Made by a program: the position numbers and the translations under genes. Source: Pohlia nutans (taxonomy: Eukaryota; Streptophyta; Bryopsida; Bryales; Mniaceae). Taken from it: DNA of 64,000 nt. The notes beneath the pieces were generated by a model, which saw only the letters and a program-made list of their open reading frames with translations, was not told the DNA's origin and searched no databases. Shown one piece after another: positions 12,382 to 24,655 of the stretch; position 1 is the stretch's first letter; every line of letters begins with the position of its first letter. The stretch lies in assembly GCA_022496805.1 (NCBI GenBank), contig CM040100.1, forward strand, positions 13,483,009-13,547,008, written 5' to 3'.

Positions 12382-15300
12382 CAGAGTTCTGACAAAGATG
12401 AAAGGCTGCAAGAGTCTGCAGCAGCGAGTGCTGAGAACGAGCAGCTCACCGGAGATGGAACGGTGGACAGAAAGGGCCACATTGCTAATAGACGGAGAAC
12501 AGGCGGCTGGAAAGCTGCCCCTCTCATCTTCGGTACGTCATCGTCTGCTTCATTGCATGCTTCGAATAGAATGTAACATAGCTCACAAGTCCAGGCCTAA
12601 GTCATTAGTTCATTGACATGACTTCTGTTTGAACAATATACTAAAGGTGGAAGACGGTGACGATGGAAGACAGCTGACATCTGTGAAAAATCAATAAAAG
12701 TAGAAAGCTTTCCTTCAATTAGCGACTCTTTATCCATGTTTCTAAAACGATGCATATGTTTAATATCCAAAACTTGTTGATTTGAAAAAGTGTCAACAGT
12801 GGGGTTTGAACCCACGCCCCCTTTCGAAGACCAGAACTTGAGTCTGGCGCCTTAGACCACTCGGCCATGTTGACATGCAAATGTCTCCGAGGTCTGGGCT
12901 CTTATTACCCTCCCCAAAAAAAAAGCTAGATTCACTCACTCGTTTAAAAGTGCCAAGGGACTGATTCGGTGAGTGGATCTCGTCCTGAATGCAGCCACAG
13001 AGATATGTGAGCGAATGGGCTCGTTGGGCCTGCAACGAAATCTGGTCACGTACTTCACCACCAAAATACATCTGAGCAATCCCAAGGCAGCGAATATGGT
13101 GTCCAATTTCGTGGGAGCACTGTACCTCACTCCTTTTATTGGGGGTTTCCTGGCGGATGCGTATTGGGGTCGGTTTTGGGCCATCATGGCATTCGCATCC
13201 ATTCAAGTCGTGGTAAGTTTCCCATCCATTTAGTGGTAGTGAGTACTCACCCTTCTCTACTGTAGATGGCAACAAAAGTCTTACATTCACTGTGCAGAGC
13301 ATGCTTAGTGCTCAGTGAATGGCCAACTAGCTTTTGGTAGAGGAGCTCAAGAAAGCTCGCACTTAAAGAATTTGGAGCCCTTCCTAAGGGTGTTGACGCG
13401 GCTCCTCTTTGTTTGTGCTCATGAGTTAGCTGAGTTGATTTCAGAAGTAAATCCTGAGAATGAATTTGTTTTAGTATCTGACAACGTGAATGTGGCATTC
13501 TTACTCAGGGGATGATTCTTTTGACTCTTTCAGCTGCACTACCATCGTTGAAACCAGCTCCGTGCCCAACCAATTCTTCTCTTCCGTGTCCATCCGCCAG
13601 CACCTCCCAACTGGCGGTGCTCTACTTGGGACTGTACCTGATTGCCCTTGGAAATGGCGGAATCAAACCCAACGTGTCATCCATGGGTGCCGATCAGTTC
13701 GACGAGAGCCACGAGAATGAGAGGAAGCACATGTCCAGTTTTTTCAACTGGTACTACTTCATCATTTCGATCGGCTCTCTTCTGTCCGTCACCGTGTTCG
13801 TGTACATCCAGGTTGGAATGTCATCTATTTGGTAACTACGAAGGAAATTTTCGCATAACTTTGCATGTCTTGCAGTGATTACCGTTTTGTTCCTCGATTT
13901 GTGCAAACTTCATACCTGAGCTTGACGGTGTGATGTATGCAGGACAACGTTGGCTTTGGATGGGGATTCGGAATTCCAGCAGCGGTGATGGTCCTCGCCA
14001 TCGTTGTGTTCGTATTCGGTGCACCCCTGTACCGATACAAGCAGCCTCGTGGAAGCCCTCTGACCTCCGTGGTCCAGGTCCTGGTTGCTGCAGCTCGGAA
14101 ACGCAAGGCAAAGAGAGATGCTGCTGACGACGACGACGGTAGCGTGATGCTGCATGAAGGCCCCACCGAGAGCCAGCGCCCCATGGAGATCCTTGCACAC
14201 ACCGACCAATTTCGGTACGTGGCAGCGTTCATAATAACAGTGTTGGAGGGACCGTCCTTTTTTTCCCTCTTCCTAGGTAGTATCCATCTTTTTAAAGCCC
14301 AACTGCATGTCCTCCCGGGGATTGTTTCATGTCCTTCACAAATGCTTTGCTCTCAATCTTTCAGTAATGATTGGGTCTAACCATCCTGAAGTAGTACATT
14401 TGTCTTCTTCATATTAAAATGACCCCATACCGTATATTATGTTCTAAGTTGCTCCATTTCCACGGAAAGACCCCATCAGTTTTTACAAGTCTTTGTGATT
14501 ACACCAAAGGCCGTGCAGAGTTGCTCGCAAATCTTTTGGTAAAGATTGGGGCCCCAGGCATCCTGAAGTAGCATATTTGTCTTCTCCATCTCAAAATGAC
14601 CCCAGTATACAATCTAATGATATGATTTGATCCATTTTCAAGGAAAGAGAATGCCTGTGCAACCATTAGTATCCTCAGTTTTGTGATTACACCAAAGGCT
14701 GTGCAGATCTGGCTGAAGCGTCTAGACATTGATGTGCAGGTTTCTCGACAGGGCAGCAGTTCCAGAGAGCTTGAAAGACGGAAGCCCTGCAGCCGATCCA
14801 TGGCGACTGTGCACCGTGACACAAGTGGAAGAAGTGAAGATGCTGTTACGATTGTTCCCCATCTGGGTGAGCACCATCCTCGTGTGGACGGCGTTGTCTC
14901 AGATGGAAACCTTCTCCGTGGAAGAAGGCGCCACCATGGACCACAGCATGGGCCCTCACTTCAAGTTCCCTCCGGCGTCCCTCTCCGTCTTCGAGCTTGT
15001 CAATGTGCTCCTGATCTTGCCGCTCTACGACAGGTGACTACACAATTCTTTCTTTTTTAAGCAATTATGAGTCAGTCAGTCATATGGGGACTATCTTTTG
15101 TGCAATTTTATTTATTCCTTGACCAACACATGCAATGTTCTTTACTGATTCTAGTGATATCCAATTTGACCCTATCTGAAATCTATTATTTTTCAATCGA
15201 ATTGGTCATTTTCAAACCTTTTAGGGGTTCAGTAAAGTGACCTGAAGAGCCGAAGCATACGTACTATCTGCAGATTCCTCGTGCCTTTCCTACGGCGATT

Positions 15301-16510
15301 CACGGGCCATCCGCAGGGCATTACTCAACTGCAACGCATTGGAACAGGAATTGTATTCTCCATCCTTGCCATGGTGATCGCTGGTTTCGTCGAGGTACTG
15401 CAATCCTAATCCCTAAAGCTCACTCACCCTTGGTACAAAAAAAACAGGCTCTGATGACACAATCAACTAAGATGCACAGACTAAGATCATGTTCGTGCTC
15501 AGTTCTGAAACCAAACGTCTTGTTGGAGAGCTACTAAAAATGCGCTTCTAATGGGCTATCATACGTCTCCTAACAATATTGAGATCACTTAAGGTGTGTA
15601 GCAAATATGACAGCAGAGAACCAACAAGCAATTTGGTTTTTTTTCGAGATTTCTTGCTGACTTCTGAATTTATACCTGTCGTTCCAAAGTGAATGAAAGA
15701 TTGGTTAATTTGAGATTGCTTGCTCACTTCTGCGTCGTGCAAGTGATGGCTTATCGGAGTGCTATGAACAATGCGCTTCTAATAAGCCACACGCATGTTC
15801 TGATTCTCGTCGGCAGGTCTTTTATACCCGCTGTCCCGGTTTAAAACTTTGAATCTGCCGAAGTGAAAGAGAAATTGATCACGCTGAGAATTTTTCCAAA
15901 CGCTGAGCGGTTTTTTAGCGTTTTTCCCAAGCCCTAAAATTCGGAAAAGAGAAATTGGTGTGAATGTCGGTCTTACGCTGAGAATTTTTTTTCACAGGTG
16001 AAGCGGGTGAACGTAGCGCGAGCGCACGGTCTGATGGACCTTCCGAAGGTAACGGTCCCGATTTCCATCTTCTGGCTGGTCCCGCAATACTTCCTGCGAG
16101 GGAGCACGGAGATCTTCACGCAAGTCGGGCAACTGGAGTTCTTCTACGGCGAGGCGCCGGACCGCATGCGAAGCTTGGGCACCGCGATCTACTTGAGCAC
16201 CATCGCGTGCGGCCACTTCCTGAGCTCCGTGCTCGTCACGGTGGTGAACCGCGTCACCAGCCACAACGGCCACAACCAGCCATGGCTCATTGACAATCTC
16301 AACAGAAGCCGCTTGGATCTGTTCTACTGGCTGCTGGCCACTCTCAGCTTCATCAATTTCCTCTTCTTCCTCGTTTGCTCGCATCTGTACCGCTACAAGC
16401 AAGTGTCGGCATTTCATGTTTTGAACCACGACGGTGTCGAGGTTGCGCAGACCTCGAGAGCTCCGCTGCGACGACGCGCCAAACCTCGCGACGAGGAGCC
16501 GCAAGTGTGA
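12382..16510 (+). CDS. NPF: NPF (NRT1/PTR) proton-coupled transporter
   Basis: Exons: 12382(or nearby)-12532, 12995-13212, 13509-13811, 13943-14214, 14740-15033, 15274-15394, 15998-16510, all GT..AG and in frame, about 620 residues plus a missing short N-terminus. The protein is a 12-helix major-facilitator symporter of the plasma membrane or an endomembrane; NPF members carry nitrate, peptides, hormones or other solutes. Visible family marks are TGDGTVD and [10 protein letters not shown] before helix 1, the EICER proton-coupling motif (ExxER), [28 protein letters not shown], the [13 protein letters not shown] block after the charged central loop, [15 protein letters not shown] and [11 protein letters not shown]. 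The frame is closed by TAG at 12373-12375 with no ATG before the conserved part, so an upstream exon is needed. Substrate and NPF clade cannot be read from sequence alone. Confidence 0.93.
12792..12874 (-). tRNA. tRNA-Leu: tRNA-Leu (CAA), intronless
   Basis: The 83-nt gene folds perfectly: 7-bp acceptor stem GTCAACA/TGTTGAC, anticodon arm CCAGA-CTCAAGT-TCTGG with anticodon CAA, a long type II variable arm, and T arm GTGGG-TTCAAAC-CCCAC. A box (TGGCCGAGTGG) and B box (GGTTCAAACCC) are present. A T5 run just after the 3' end (complement of 12785-12789) is a Pol III terminator. It lies antisense inside NPF intron 12533-12994. Confidence 0.97.
14350..14713 (+). repeat. ~180-bp tandem duplication in NPF intron 4
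   Basis: Two copies, roughly 14350-14524 and 14530-14713, share CATCCTGAAGTAG, ATTTGTCTTCT, AAAATGACCCCA and GTGATTACACCAAAGG. Each ends in a GTGCAG that resembles a 3' splice site; the site used by the protein model is the later GTGCAG at 14734-14739. Confidence 0.7.
15050..15229 (+). mobile_element. Degenerate 230-bp MITE, copy D
   Basis: The interior (GACCAACACATGCAATGTTC, ACTGATTCTAGTGATAT) and right end (CCTTTTAGGGG) match the TTAA-bordered family. The left terminus and the TTAA borders are lost. It lies in NPF intron 5 (15034-15273). Confidence 0.65.
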
Positions 16511-19213
16511 ACGCGACCCTGTGTATATGGATGGATGTGGACGCTAGATTCTTCATCCACGTTCGGACTCCCGCCGTGTAAATCTAAACGAGAATTGAGT
16601 GGAGCTAGTGATTGGAGCTTCGTCAAAAAAGGAAGCTTCGTTAGGGGATGAAGCTTCTTCAATGGATGATGCTTCGTCAATGGATGTAATTTTTGAACGA
16701 CTACATTACAGATTTCGTGACAAGATTGTTTTTAATTTAGAATAGAAAGGATTATTTTGTATACCAAAGTTGCTCATAATGGTTGTTGACTTTTCAACGC
16801 TAACATGGCTCCATTCCATTGTCAACCCATTACCATCAGGGTTTTCGGGTCATTCAACTTTAGGTTACAAAGCTCGCATGCAACTGAATAAGGTGGTTTT
16901 TTTATCCCCTATTATTTATATTTTAATTTGATAAACTTCGTAGTGGATCTCTGCTTTTTCATACATCTTATCTTTTTCATTCAACATCATGGCCTTTTCA
17001 ACTAGTACATGCCGCTAATGAAGTCCTAACCTAACTTGCAATTGGTGCAATCCATTGCTTTGGTGGCTACATGAGGTGATATTTTTCTCATTATGTTTCC
17101 AAATGGTGATTCTCCCAGTGGATTTTTGTAGCAAACTAGCTATAAAAAGCCATAAAAGAAAAACCTTGATCACCATCGCCATCACGAGCTGTAACTTATA
17201 ACCTTATCTTTTTTCAACTTGCATTCTATGCCCTTGGATCATAATGATCAAGGATTGTGATTGAAAAGTGAACAACCAGTTATGTACAATAACCTACTAC
17301 AACGGCTCATCGGTTATCTAATACATATTCGTTGTAGGTGTAACGTGTAAACTTGGTCCTAGTAGCCAATTTGGTAGCACTTCCCTTTGTAGACTCGTCA
17401 TTTACGTTGACCCTTTGGGACATAATTTCTCTTTCTTGTAGGTATAATTCATTTTTTATACTAGTAGAAAATATACATGCAAAAAAACGTGTCACGACTT
17501 AGGCAACTACACTAAATGGCGTATTTAGTGTTCCAAGACATTGTTTCTATACTCGAACACTATTTAATTTTAGGAAGATATAGTGTCCTCGTAAGAAAAA
17601 AATGAATGTGGTGTTCCAATGACATATGCCAACTTTATAATAAATATGGCATGCCACCTCATGTCACTCTCATTACTTGGAAAGAACATGGCACTCTCAA
17701 TGAAAGTAGGGATGACAAGTGGTGAACTCCTATATAGTGTCAAGGGACATTATTTTTCTTCATCTTTGACCAAATTTTGATAAAAGACATCAATTCTCCT
17801 CACACACTAAATACGCCATTCAATGTAATGTGATTTAGTTCTAAACATGATAGGTGGAGATTTTTTCAAAACATGTTTAATATTTTATACATATAACAAA
17901 ATTTGACGCTAACAAGTGTGTTTAGATATTTTACTACTTTCAAGATTAGAATATTTAAGATAATTTTTGTTTTTCATTTTATACTAAACACTTATAAGTG
18001 TCCCTCCACTTTTAAATTCTTTTAATTTGAAACCATTTTTGCTAGTGTGTAATTTTTTAAAAATTGAATTCAATATTTCTAAAAATAAAATAAAGAAGCA
18101 TCTATAAAACATGAAATCAAAAAATGAAGCCTTTACTTTGTCATTCATCATTTGACATAACATTGATTTAGTCAAAGTGCTTATATTTGTCAAACTCTAT
18201 ATTATCATATTTGTGTAAAGAGTGTAATAGTGCAAGTATAAAATGATCACTCCATCTGATGCTGAAGAGTTTGGTGAAAGTAGCCTTTTCCTATTCAAAA
18301 TATTCACCAAAATCTTATCTTGTTATGAATTTTGTTGGTCTCGATGGAAAGGGATGAAAAACGTAGGAAGTCACTGTAAGAAGTCAACGCAATGAATGAG
18401 TACGAGTCAATGCAGGAAGGCAACACAATGAATGTGAACTCTTAAATTGACAAAAAAAATAAAAAAAAATGTGATTTTCGACTCTTATTATGAAATGGAG
18501 GGAGTAATATTATGAATGAAACTTCACAATGCAAGAAGAGATGGTGTGATATTACAGAATATCATATTAAAGAAGTATGGTTGAAATGAACAGAACATTC
18601 ACAACGAAATCCTCCATCCGAATGAGGAGAAACCTCTACACTAAACCCTAAATCTCGATTTTCGAGTGATGAGTGATGACATCTCGCCGGCTTCATCAAA
18701 ACTGTGTGACCAGCAATTTCACGATCTGATGTACATCGCAAATTTCATGGCAAGACTGCTCCAAGATTAATTCATGTCATCATAATGACAAGAGTGCCCC
18801 AATCGATTGATTCAGCCGTGCTGAGTTAGGTTTTGCATTGGGGTTTCATCACGATCATTTGCACGTTAAATACCCGTACTTGGTTCGAGCTAGAAGACCT
18901 TGCATTAATAAGATTGCGATCGACATCGTGATTGATCTCCGACGTAGTAGAGCACTGACAGGTACAATGTCGTTGAAACCTCCATCAGTTCAATAAACTC
19001 TGATCATGTATTCTTCCTGTCACGTCGTCTTTGTGATTAGGTTGGATTAGACCGGTGTGCAGAGTGGACACTGCTTTAGGAAGAGATTTCAAGACTCTAG
19101 TTCATAGTTCTTGTTTTTTCTTGAAAGAAGATGGCGATTGGGACTTGGATATACACAGTACTTTCTGCATTGGCTCTGTGGAGTGAAAGTCTTCTGGCGA
19201 ACATCAGGTTTCC
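16511..19213. other. Spacer between NPF and the B3 gene
   Basis: The first 200 bases hold the NPF 3' end with short GAAGCTTCGTCA-type repeats (16615-16690). A possible MITE lies at about 17514-17823, with inverted ends AATGGCGTATTTAGTGT / ACACTAAATACGCCATT. The remainder is AT-rich without a supported gene. From about 18650 the sequence is the left arm of the large inverted duplication and includes the B3 promoter. Confidence 0.5.
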
Positions 19214-20998
19214 ATGGCGTGTCCAGGCCAAAAAATGAACCGATCACTAATTGGGGATTTGGACGAAGTGCTGGATGATTTGCAGGGGAGCGTCTATTTC
19301 GTAAAGAAACTAAGCGCTACAAATGCACAACGTCCATGCTCACGTTTATGCTCTGAAACACGTCGTCGATATGGTCAGCTGGTGCGTTTGATTACATAAC
19401 CAGTTTGCTTGAAATCCTGATTCTCTACACGATCAGTTTGGATTTCTACCTGCCATTTGGCATTGAAATAAATTCAGATTAACAATGCGTTTCTGGTGGC
19501 TGCAGTCAATGCCCAGAGGGTTCGTCAGTGAACACGGAAATAAGTTTCGAAGGGCTGTTGAGCTGCGATGTGACCTCAGCTGCAACAAACCATGGCCACA
19601 TTGGCTTTCCTTTTGCACTTCGCGGATTGTTCCAGAAGTCATCTTTGCCGGTGCGCCATGGGGAGCTTTTGTGACCTCCCATGGCCTCGTTCAAGGCGAC
19701 CAGCTCATCTTCTCCCTCACGGCCGTGTCCCGGTTTCAAGTCTACGTGTTCGACGGACTCGGAGATTCCAAGGCACCTCAAACGCTACACACGCCCATGA
19801 AGTGGCCAGAAGAAATCGAACGGCCTATTCACAAGCATCTTGCGTATTGCGAATCTGAAACCAAGCTGAGTGGAACCGCGATGTGTACAACAAACAGGGC
19901 GAAGATTGAAGATGGATTCTCCGGCTCTCCTTCCAATGACACTGCTTGCCCAAACTCATCCTTCAACAACACGCCTTCACAATTGGTGAGCTCAGAACCT
20001 TTCTCGTCAAGAAACATCCTCTGATTTAGCTCAAGGTGGTCTCATACATCTGTTTCTTGTCACATGCTGCAGCAGGACTTTCCCTCAAAGGATATTCCTT
20101 GCCTTCCAAGCTTCACAAGGAGACTGGTGGCCATGAACGTCTACCGCCTGGTGAGCTCCGAGTGATACTCTGATTATTCGAATGTCCTAATTCCAATGGA
20201 ATACCTACACACATGAAGGATTTACATGCTCTAATATCCACTGACATTTCATAACGCTGTCTGTCATTTCTTGTCTAGTGGGTGAAGCTCAAACTAGCTA
20301 AGAATTATATGGGTAAGAAATGAGCTCAAAGGTTGTTGAGATACAGATAGTATCTCTTAATTATGGTATGCTCTCACTTGGGTGTGAAGAGCGGTATTAG
20401 CAAGGGTTTTGGGAATGAATTCAGGGACACTTTTAAACTAGATTCATTTTTTTTAAGAGCACTCCTAAAACCAGGTGTGAACATACCTTAACTGCTTATT
20501 TGATATCCATGTGATTGGCTCAAGTAGATTTGGAGTTATTCGTATAAGTTGTATGAGGCCTCCGATCAATTGTTTGACGTGTACTTCTGAGCTCCTGCAA
20601 TGAAATCTTCGGATACTAACAGCTCGTGCAACACTGATCTGTGATTTCAGGAAATTCCTAAAGACTTCGTGGCAGCACACCGTAGTCAGCTGCATGATCC
20701 CGTTCAACTTCAAGGAATTCATGAAGACTCTCCAGCACAGAACGACGTCCGATGCGTTTGCTACATGGCCGATGGACGTGACAGGATGTACCTGAAAGGC
20801 GCTGGGTGGGATGATTTCGTGAGTGAGAACGAGCTTCGCTTTGGGCAAGAGCTTGTTTTCACTCTCGCTGCGGATTCGTGCTTCACAGTCAGGGAAGAGA
20901 TCTCTTGGAACCCCGGGACCGGCTTGAATCTAGGTTCTGTGCCAGTCCGAAAATTGGTTGCCAGATCTTTGTCACCTGCAGGATCATCAGAGCAGTAG
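19214..20998 (+). CDS. Two-domain B3 DNA-binding protein, copy 1
   Basis: Exons 19214-19381, 19506-19985, 20073-20150 and 20651-20998 join in frame to 357 residues. Two plant B3 domains are visible. The first (about 27-138) runs from VYFVKKLSA through SMPRGFVSEHGNKF to HGLVQGDQLIFSLTAVSRF. The second (about 222-325) has PSFTRRLVAMNVYRLEIPKD, WDDFVSENELRFGQELVFTL and SCFTVRE. Proteins with several degenerate B3 domains resemble the REM group of plant transcription factors, nuclear proteins that are mostly uncharacterised. The middle linker (about 140-216) is polar and rich in Ser and Asn. The start was chosen because this ATG and frame are kept in the paralog at 51955, whereas an upstream ATG at 19131 is not. 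DNA target and biological role are unknown. Confidence 0.85.
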
Positions 20999-22669
20999 CT
21001 TCACTGGGCACAAAGTTTGGTGAGAAAACCTATCATGTTTGATAGTTGAATGGTCACATTGGTCAAAATGGTGGATTTCGGAGTGGTAGGACATGTGATA
21101 TTCAAGTGCTCAAAACTCTGAGAACTACAGTAGTACTTTCAAGTGCCTAGAGCTTTGACAACTAGTTTTGAGGTGGCAACCTTGAGCTCTAAAATCTAGA
21201 CCCGGTATGGATATGAGCTTGAGCTGGGCTCCGGTTTTCAGTTGGGCGACTCATTTTAACGAACATGGGGTTTCTAACTCAATTTGTCTTGCAAGTTTAA
21301 TGTTGTGTTAAAGTGCGAGTATGTGTCCCAGCCTTTGTGCATGCTTTTGTATCGAACTCCTGCAATGAGCTTTGGAGCAAGGATATGGCCCCTGTCTCTT
21401 GGAAGGGCAATGGCAGAAGAAGGCAATTGTTTATATGAGAGTCACGATTCTGAGCTGGATATCTGGAGGCAACGTGTTGGAACCATGTGGGAGAGTCCTT
21501 CATCAAAAGGGGGATTGATTTTTATTTCAATAGCTGATCAGAATACCTGCTTTTGGGAAGGTGAGTTTCTTAAATGAAAAGTAGAACATGAGCTTCGGAG
21601 TCCAATTGTTTTTGAGAACTCTTAGCCCAATTTTTCTCCATTGCAGTTACCTCAACGAATCAAGACCGTAAGTAGTTACAATCTCCTGATAATGATGCAT
21701 GAAACCCACCAATGTTAACCTCCTAGGTTCTCAGATATGCAATCCTGTAACAAACTTACGATCTCTTTTTCAAACTGGCTGTTTACCATATCTTGATGGG
21801 GACACTCAGGATCTCTTCCTGTTGGTGCTTCAGTAAGTAATAACCTTCTAAATCGTGACTTCCAACTGCAAAAGTCAGTGCACCTTCAGAAGTCGGAACT
21901 TCTTCTCCACATTAGCAGTAGCAAAATAGGAAGCCCTAAATATGATTTGCAATTCACCTCATCCCAGTTACATCTGCAACAGTTACCCTCATTTCTACTG
22001 ATCCAAACACTTCAATCGCCATGATATACGCAACACCACAAATCAAGGATGTATGCAGCTCTGACTGAACCCCACCATTGAGCATCGTAGAATCTAACAT
22101 CATTTTTGAGTAGGCATTCTTCAGGATTCTCAGGCAATGACAGTATATTCAATCTTTCCAGGAAAAGGACCCAGCTGAAATCTATTTCAGATCACTCATA
22201 CAAGAAACACTACGTACATGTGATCTCATCAACAATTTGGAAACCGTAACACCCGGTAATTGATACAAAAACACCCTGCTCCACACAATGAAACCAAACC
22301 TGCAACTACTACTACTTCCAAAACATTAAACGACCAAAAGCTCTCCATACCATGCATTTGAATAAACGCCAGATGAAAATGCCAAAGACTCGGCCCATTT
22401 AGAGTGAGACATATCAGAAATAGATACAGGTAAAAGTACCGGAAAGCAGGCAGGCACCAAAACCCTAAAGCATAAAATTGTGCCACCAAACCCTAACATG
22501 GAAGCAACAGCATTCAAGTGAAGAGCTCTTTATTGTTTCGCGGCCGTCAGAAGACGCAGCTCCACAAAACTAAAAAACCTCACACTGTAAGCCTCAAAAC
22601 CCTACAATGTCTAACCTCAATGTTGTTTTTCGATGGGAAAAGACCTTCCAATTCAATGCAAGGTCAGAT
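20999..22669. other. Spacer between converging B3 and eL36 genes, left arm
   Basis: It holds the 3' ends of both genes and is homologous to 48498-50189. The open frame at 21284-21577 is not conserved in the paralogous spacer. I see no gene in it. Confidence 0.5.
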
Positions 22670-23002
22670 TTACTTCTTCTTCTCGCCTCCGCCGGTAGCA
22701 CGCTGCTTGCGCAGGACGGTGGTCATCTCCTCCCTCTTGCGCTTGGCACGCAAGTGGGTGCCCAACTTGCGCTTGGCGACCTTCAGGGCGCGCTTGTCCT
22801 TGCCGACCTTGAGCAGCTCCGTGATACGCTTCTCGTAGGGGGCGAATCCGGCGACCTCGCGGATGAGCTTGCGGACCATGGACGTGCGCTTGCCCAGCTT
22901 GCCCTTGCTGGCGGACGGCCGCTTGGCGATGTCTCGCTTCGTGACCTGGTGACCCCTGTGCAGACCCACGGCGATGCCGTTGCTCACCACGGAAGGCGCC
23001 AT
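22670..23002 (-). CDS. RPL36: 60S ribosomal protein eL36, copy 1
   Basis: The uninterrupted frame encodes 110 residues starting [20 protein letters not shown], with the family's [21 protein letters not shown] core and a Lys-rich end (GGGEKKK). eL36 is a small basic protein of the cytosolic large ribosomal subunit. The length is normal. A 62-bp 5' UTR intron is inferred at 23106-23045 (donor CCG|GTAAGC, acceptor TCGCAG), and a telo-box (AACCCTAA, 23071-23078) lies inside it, typical of plant translation genes. The protein is identical to copy 2 at 48165-48497. It converges on the B3 gene and is the rightmost gene of the left duplication arm. Confidence 0.97.
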   Translation of the reverse strand: MAPSVVSNGIAVGLHRGHQVTKRDIAKRPSASKGKLGKRTSMVRKLIREVAGFAPYEKRITELLKVGKDKRALKVAKRKLGTHLRAKRKREEMTTVLRKQRATGGGEKKK

Positions 23003-23070
23003 CGCTGCTGCGGCTTGAGAGATCTCTGCGACGGAACGGATCGCCTGCGAAAAAGAGCAGTTCCGGCCGC

Positions 23071-23078
23071 AACCCTAA
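23071..23078 (-). promoter_or_regulatory. Telo-box in eL36 copy 1 5' UTR intron
   Basis: AACCCTAA on the plus strand, TTAGGGTT in the gene sense. The same element is conserved at 48085-48092 in copy 2. Telo-boxes are known cis-elements of plant translation-apparatus genes; function here is inference. Confidence 0.55.
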
Positions 23079-23576
23079 CCTTTGTCTTCCTCCCAGCAGG
23101 GCTTACCGGATGAATGAAGCCGCACGTCGAGGATGAATGTTCCAGCACTCTGTTAGCCTCATTCAACCCGCCCTACTGATTCAGGGTGTTTGTGTAGCCC
23201 CTGTGCCATTGCCCCCCTTGATCTAGCCATGTTCCTTTTTACTTTTTTTAAGAACAATTTAACCGTAATTTTGGTAATGAAATTTGATTAAAATCCACAA
23301 CTTCGACATCGTAAGTCCAAAAAACATGAAAGCATTTTGGTGCACCCTTTCTCATTGAGAGCTATTTCATTATATCAAGAATGTGGTTGGTGAGTGTATA
23401 TTTTAGAAGATCTCATTGTAACATATAAACAAAACAAATTAAAACAAACGACTACCTTTGTTAATGTATAGTTTCCTTATTGCTCGCCTTATTGTATAGA
23501 TGGGCTACTTAACCAATGACGAACGGTAGTCTTGAAACGCCTTTTTATATTATGTCATATTTCAATTCATAGTTAA

Positions 23577-24107
23577 CCCCTAAATGACAGAGGGGTTAAG
23601 GGCAATACCTAGACGTATTATAAAATGTTACTTTTTGCAACTTTGATGAAGTTTGGTTCAAAAGAGAAAATGAAAAGCATGATGTTTAGTAATTATTTGT
23701 ACAATTAAACTTTCAAAAAGTGTTTTAGATACTCATTTAATGAATTTATCATTTAATATTCACCAAAATTAAAAAATTTATTTTTAGTATCTGAAATTTG
23801 GTACAATTGGTTAAAACTAGACATTCTATTCTAAAATTTCAAAAGATTTTTTTTCAAAGGAGAGAACATTGTTAGTTTTCCCAAATAGTAAATTTTATAA
23901 CACTAGGACAATATTTAGGTTTTTGTTTTTGAAAATTTATCCTTGGTGGAATTTAACTTGGATTGACATAATTTAGATTGAATTAGAAAGTAGACTTGAT
24001 CTCCTATTCAAAAATATTTTTTCTTTTTTATAAAAATATTTTTTTCATCTTAAGCGGCCCGTAAAAAAAGGCAGTGACCAGAAAATGGTCGTTTGGTCAC
24101 TTAGCGG
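23577..24107. mobile_element. TTAA-bordered element, ~531 bp
   Basis: TTAA flanks both ends (23573-23576 and 24108-24111). The left end CCCCTAAATGAC and right end GTCACTTAGCGG are imperfect inverted repeats. The interior is very AT-rich and encodes nothing recognisable. Size and ends recall 52838-53376. Confidence 0.5.
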
Positions 24108-24329
24108 TTAATCTAGTGGTCCCAGCAAATAGATTTGGTTATGAGCTTTAACCCATCAGTGAATACTCTATACATCTACTCAAGTGAGGAGACAATAGGT
24201 TATGGTAGTTACAAAGCACGTTTCTTTTGCGGTACTGGTATCTATGATTTTCTAGAGAAGTACGCACGTGTATTCATGAAAAGAAGTGATTTTGAATTTT
24301 TATATGTTAATATTTGATTTTGGCTTTTA

Positions 24330-24655
24330 TTGAAGTTGAAGTTTTTAAGGAAGACATGCTTTACTAATTTGGACTTGTTTAGTGACTTCGATGTGAAAAG
24401 CTTGAATCTTTGTGATGAGTGAGAACTTGATGAAATTTTACTTTTGGTCGCAACATATCATCAATCCACATTATTCATAGCTATTCGATGAAGTTGCTAA
24501 ATGTGAGGCTAATAGTGGCAACACTCTAGAGTAGATTGGCAATTTATTCTCCAACCTTCTAAAAAAGAACATGCATAATCCATGTGGAAATTTAAGAGCA
24601 CTTTGTCCCATTACAACTTTTCAATGCAATAGTGTAAAATCCTGTTGATGAGATC
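24330..24655 (-). repeat. Dispersed repeat, inverted copy of 47150-47480
   Basis: Shared segments include TTTTCAATGCAATAG at the end, the CTTTTGGTCGCAACATA area and a GAAGTTGCTAAA block. A further direct relative of the 47-kb copy is at 54365-54720. Class unknown. Confidence 0.5.

Larger units (their letters stand above)
18650..23430. repeat. Left arm of large inverted duplication
   Basis: This block matches 47760-52490 in inverted orientation through the B3 gene, the spacer after it and the eL36 gene. Paired positions sum to about 71,167 (for example 22670+48497 and 23002+48165), giving a mirror centre near 35,584. Coding parts are the best conserved; introns and spacers carry indels. Confidence 0.9.

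Noticed and set aside
18244..18507. A second Stowaway element ending GGAGGGAGTA
   Set aside because: The right end is suggestive, but the left end (CACTCCATCTG) matches too poorly to pair.
19131..19238. Upstream reading frame MAIGTWIYTVLSAL before the B3 gene
   Set aside because: It looks like a signal peptide, but the paralogous sequence at about 52040 is frame-shifted there and stops early. The conserved start is the ATG at 19214.
21284..21577. 97-codon frame between B3 and eL36
   Set aside because: The mirror-arm sequence does not keep the frame, and no domain is visible.
22607..23113. Long frames antisense to eL36 (and the matching one at 48027-48626)
   Set aside because: They are shadows of the GC-rich eL36 coding sequence on the other strand.
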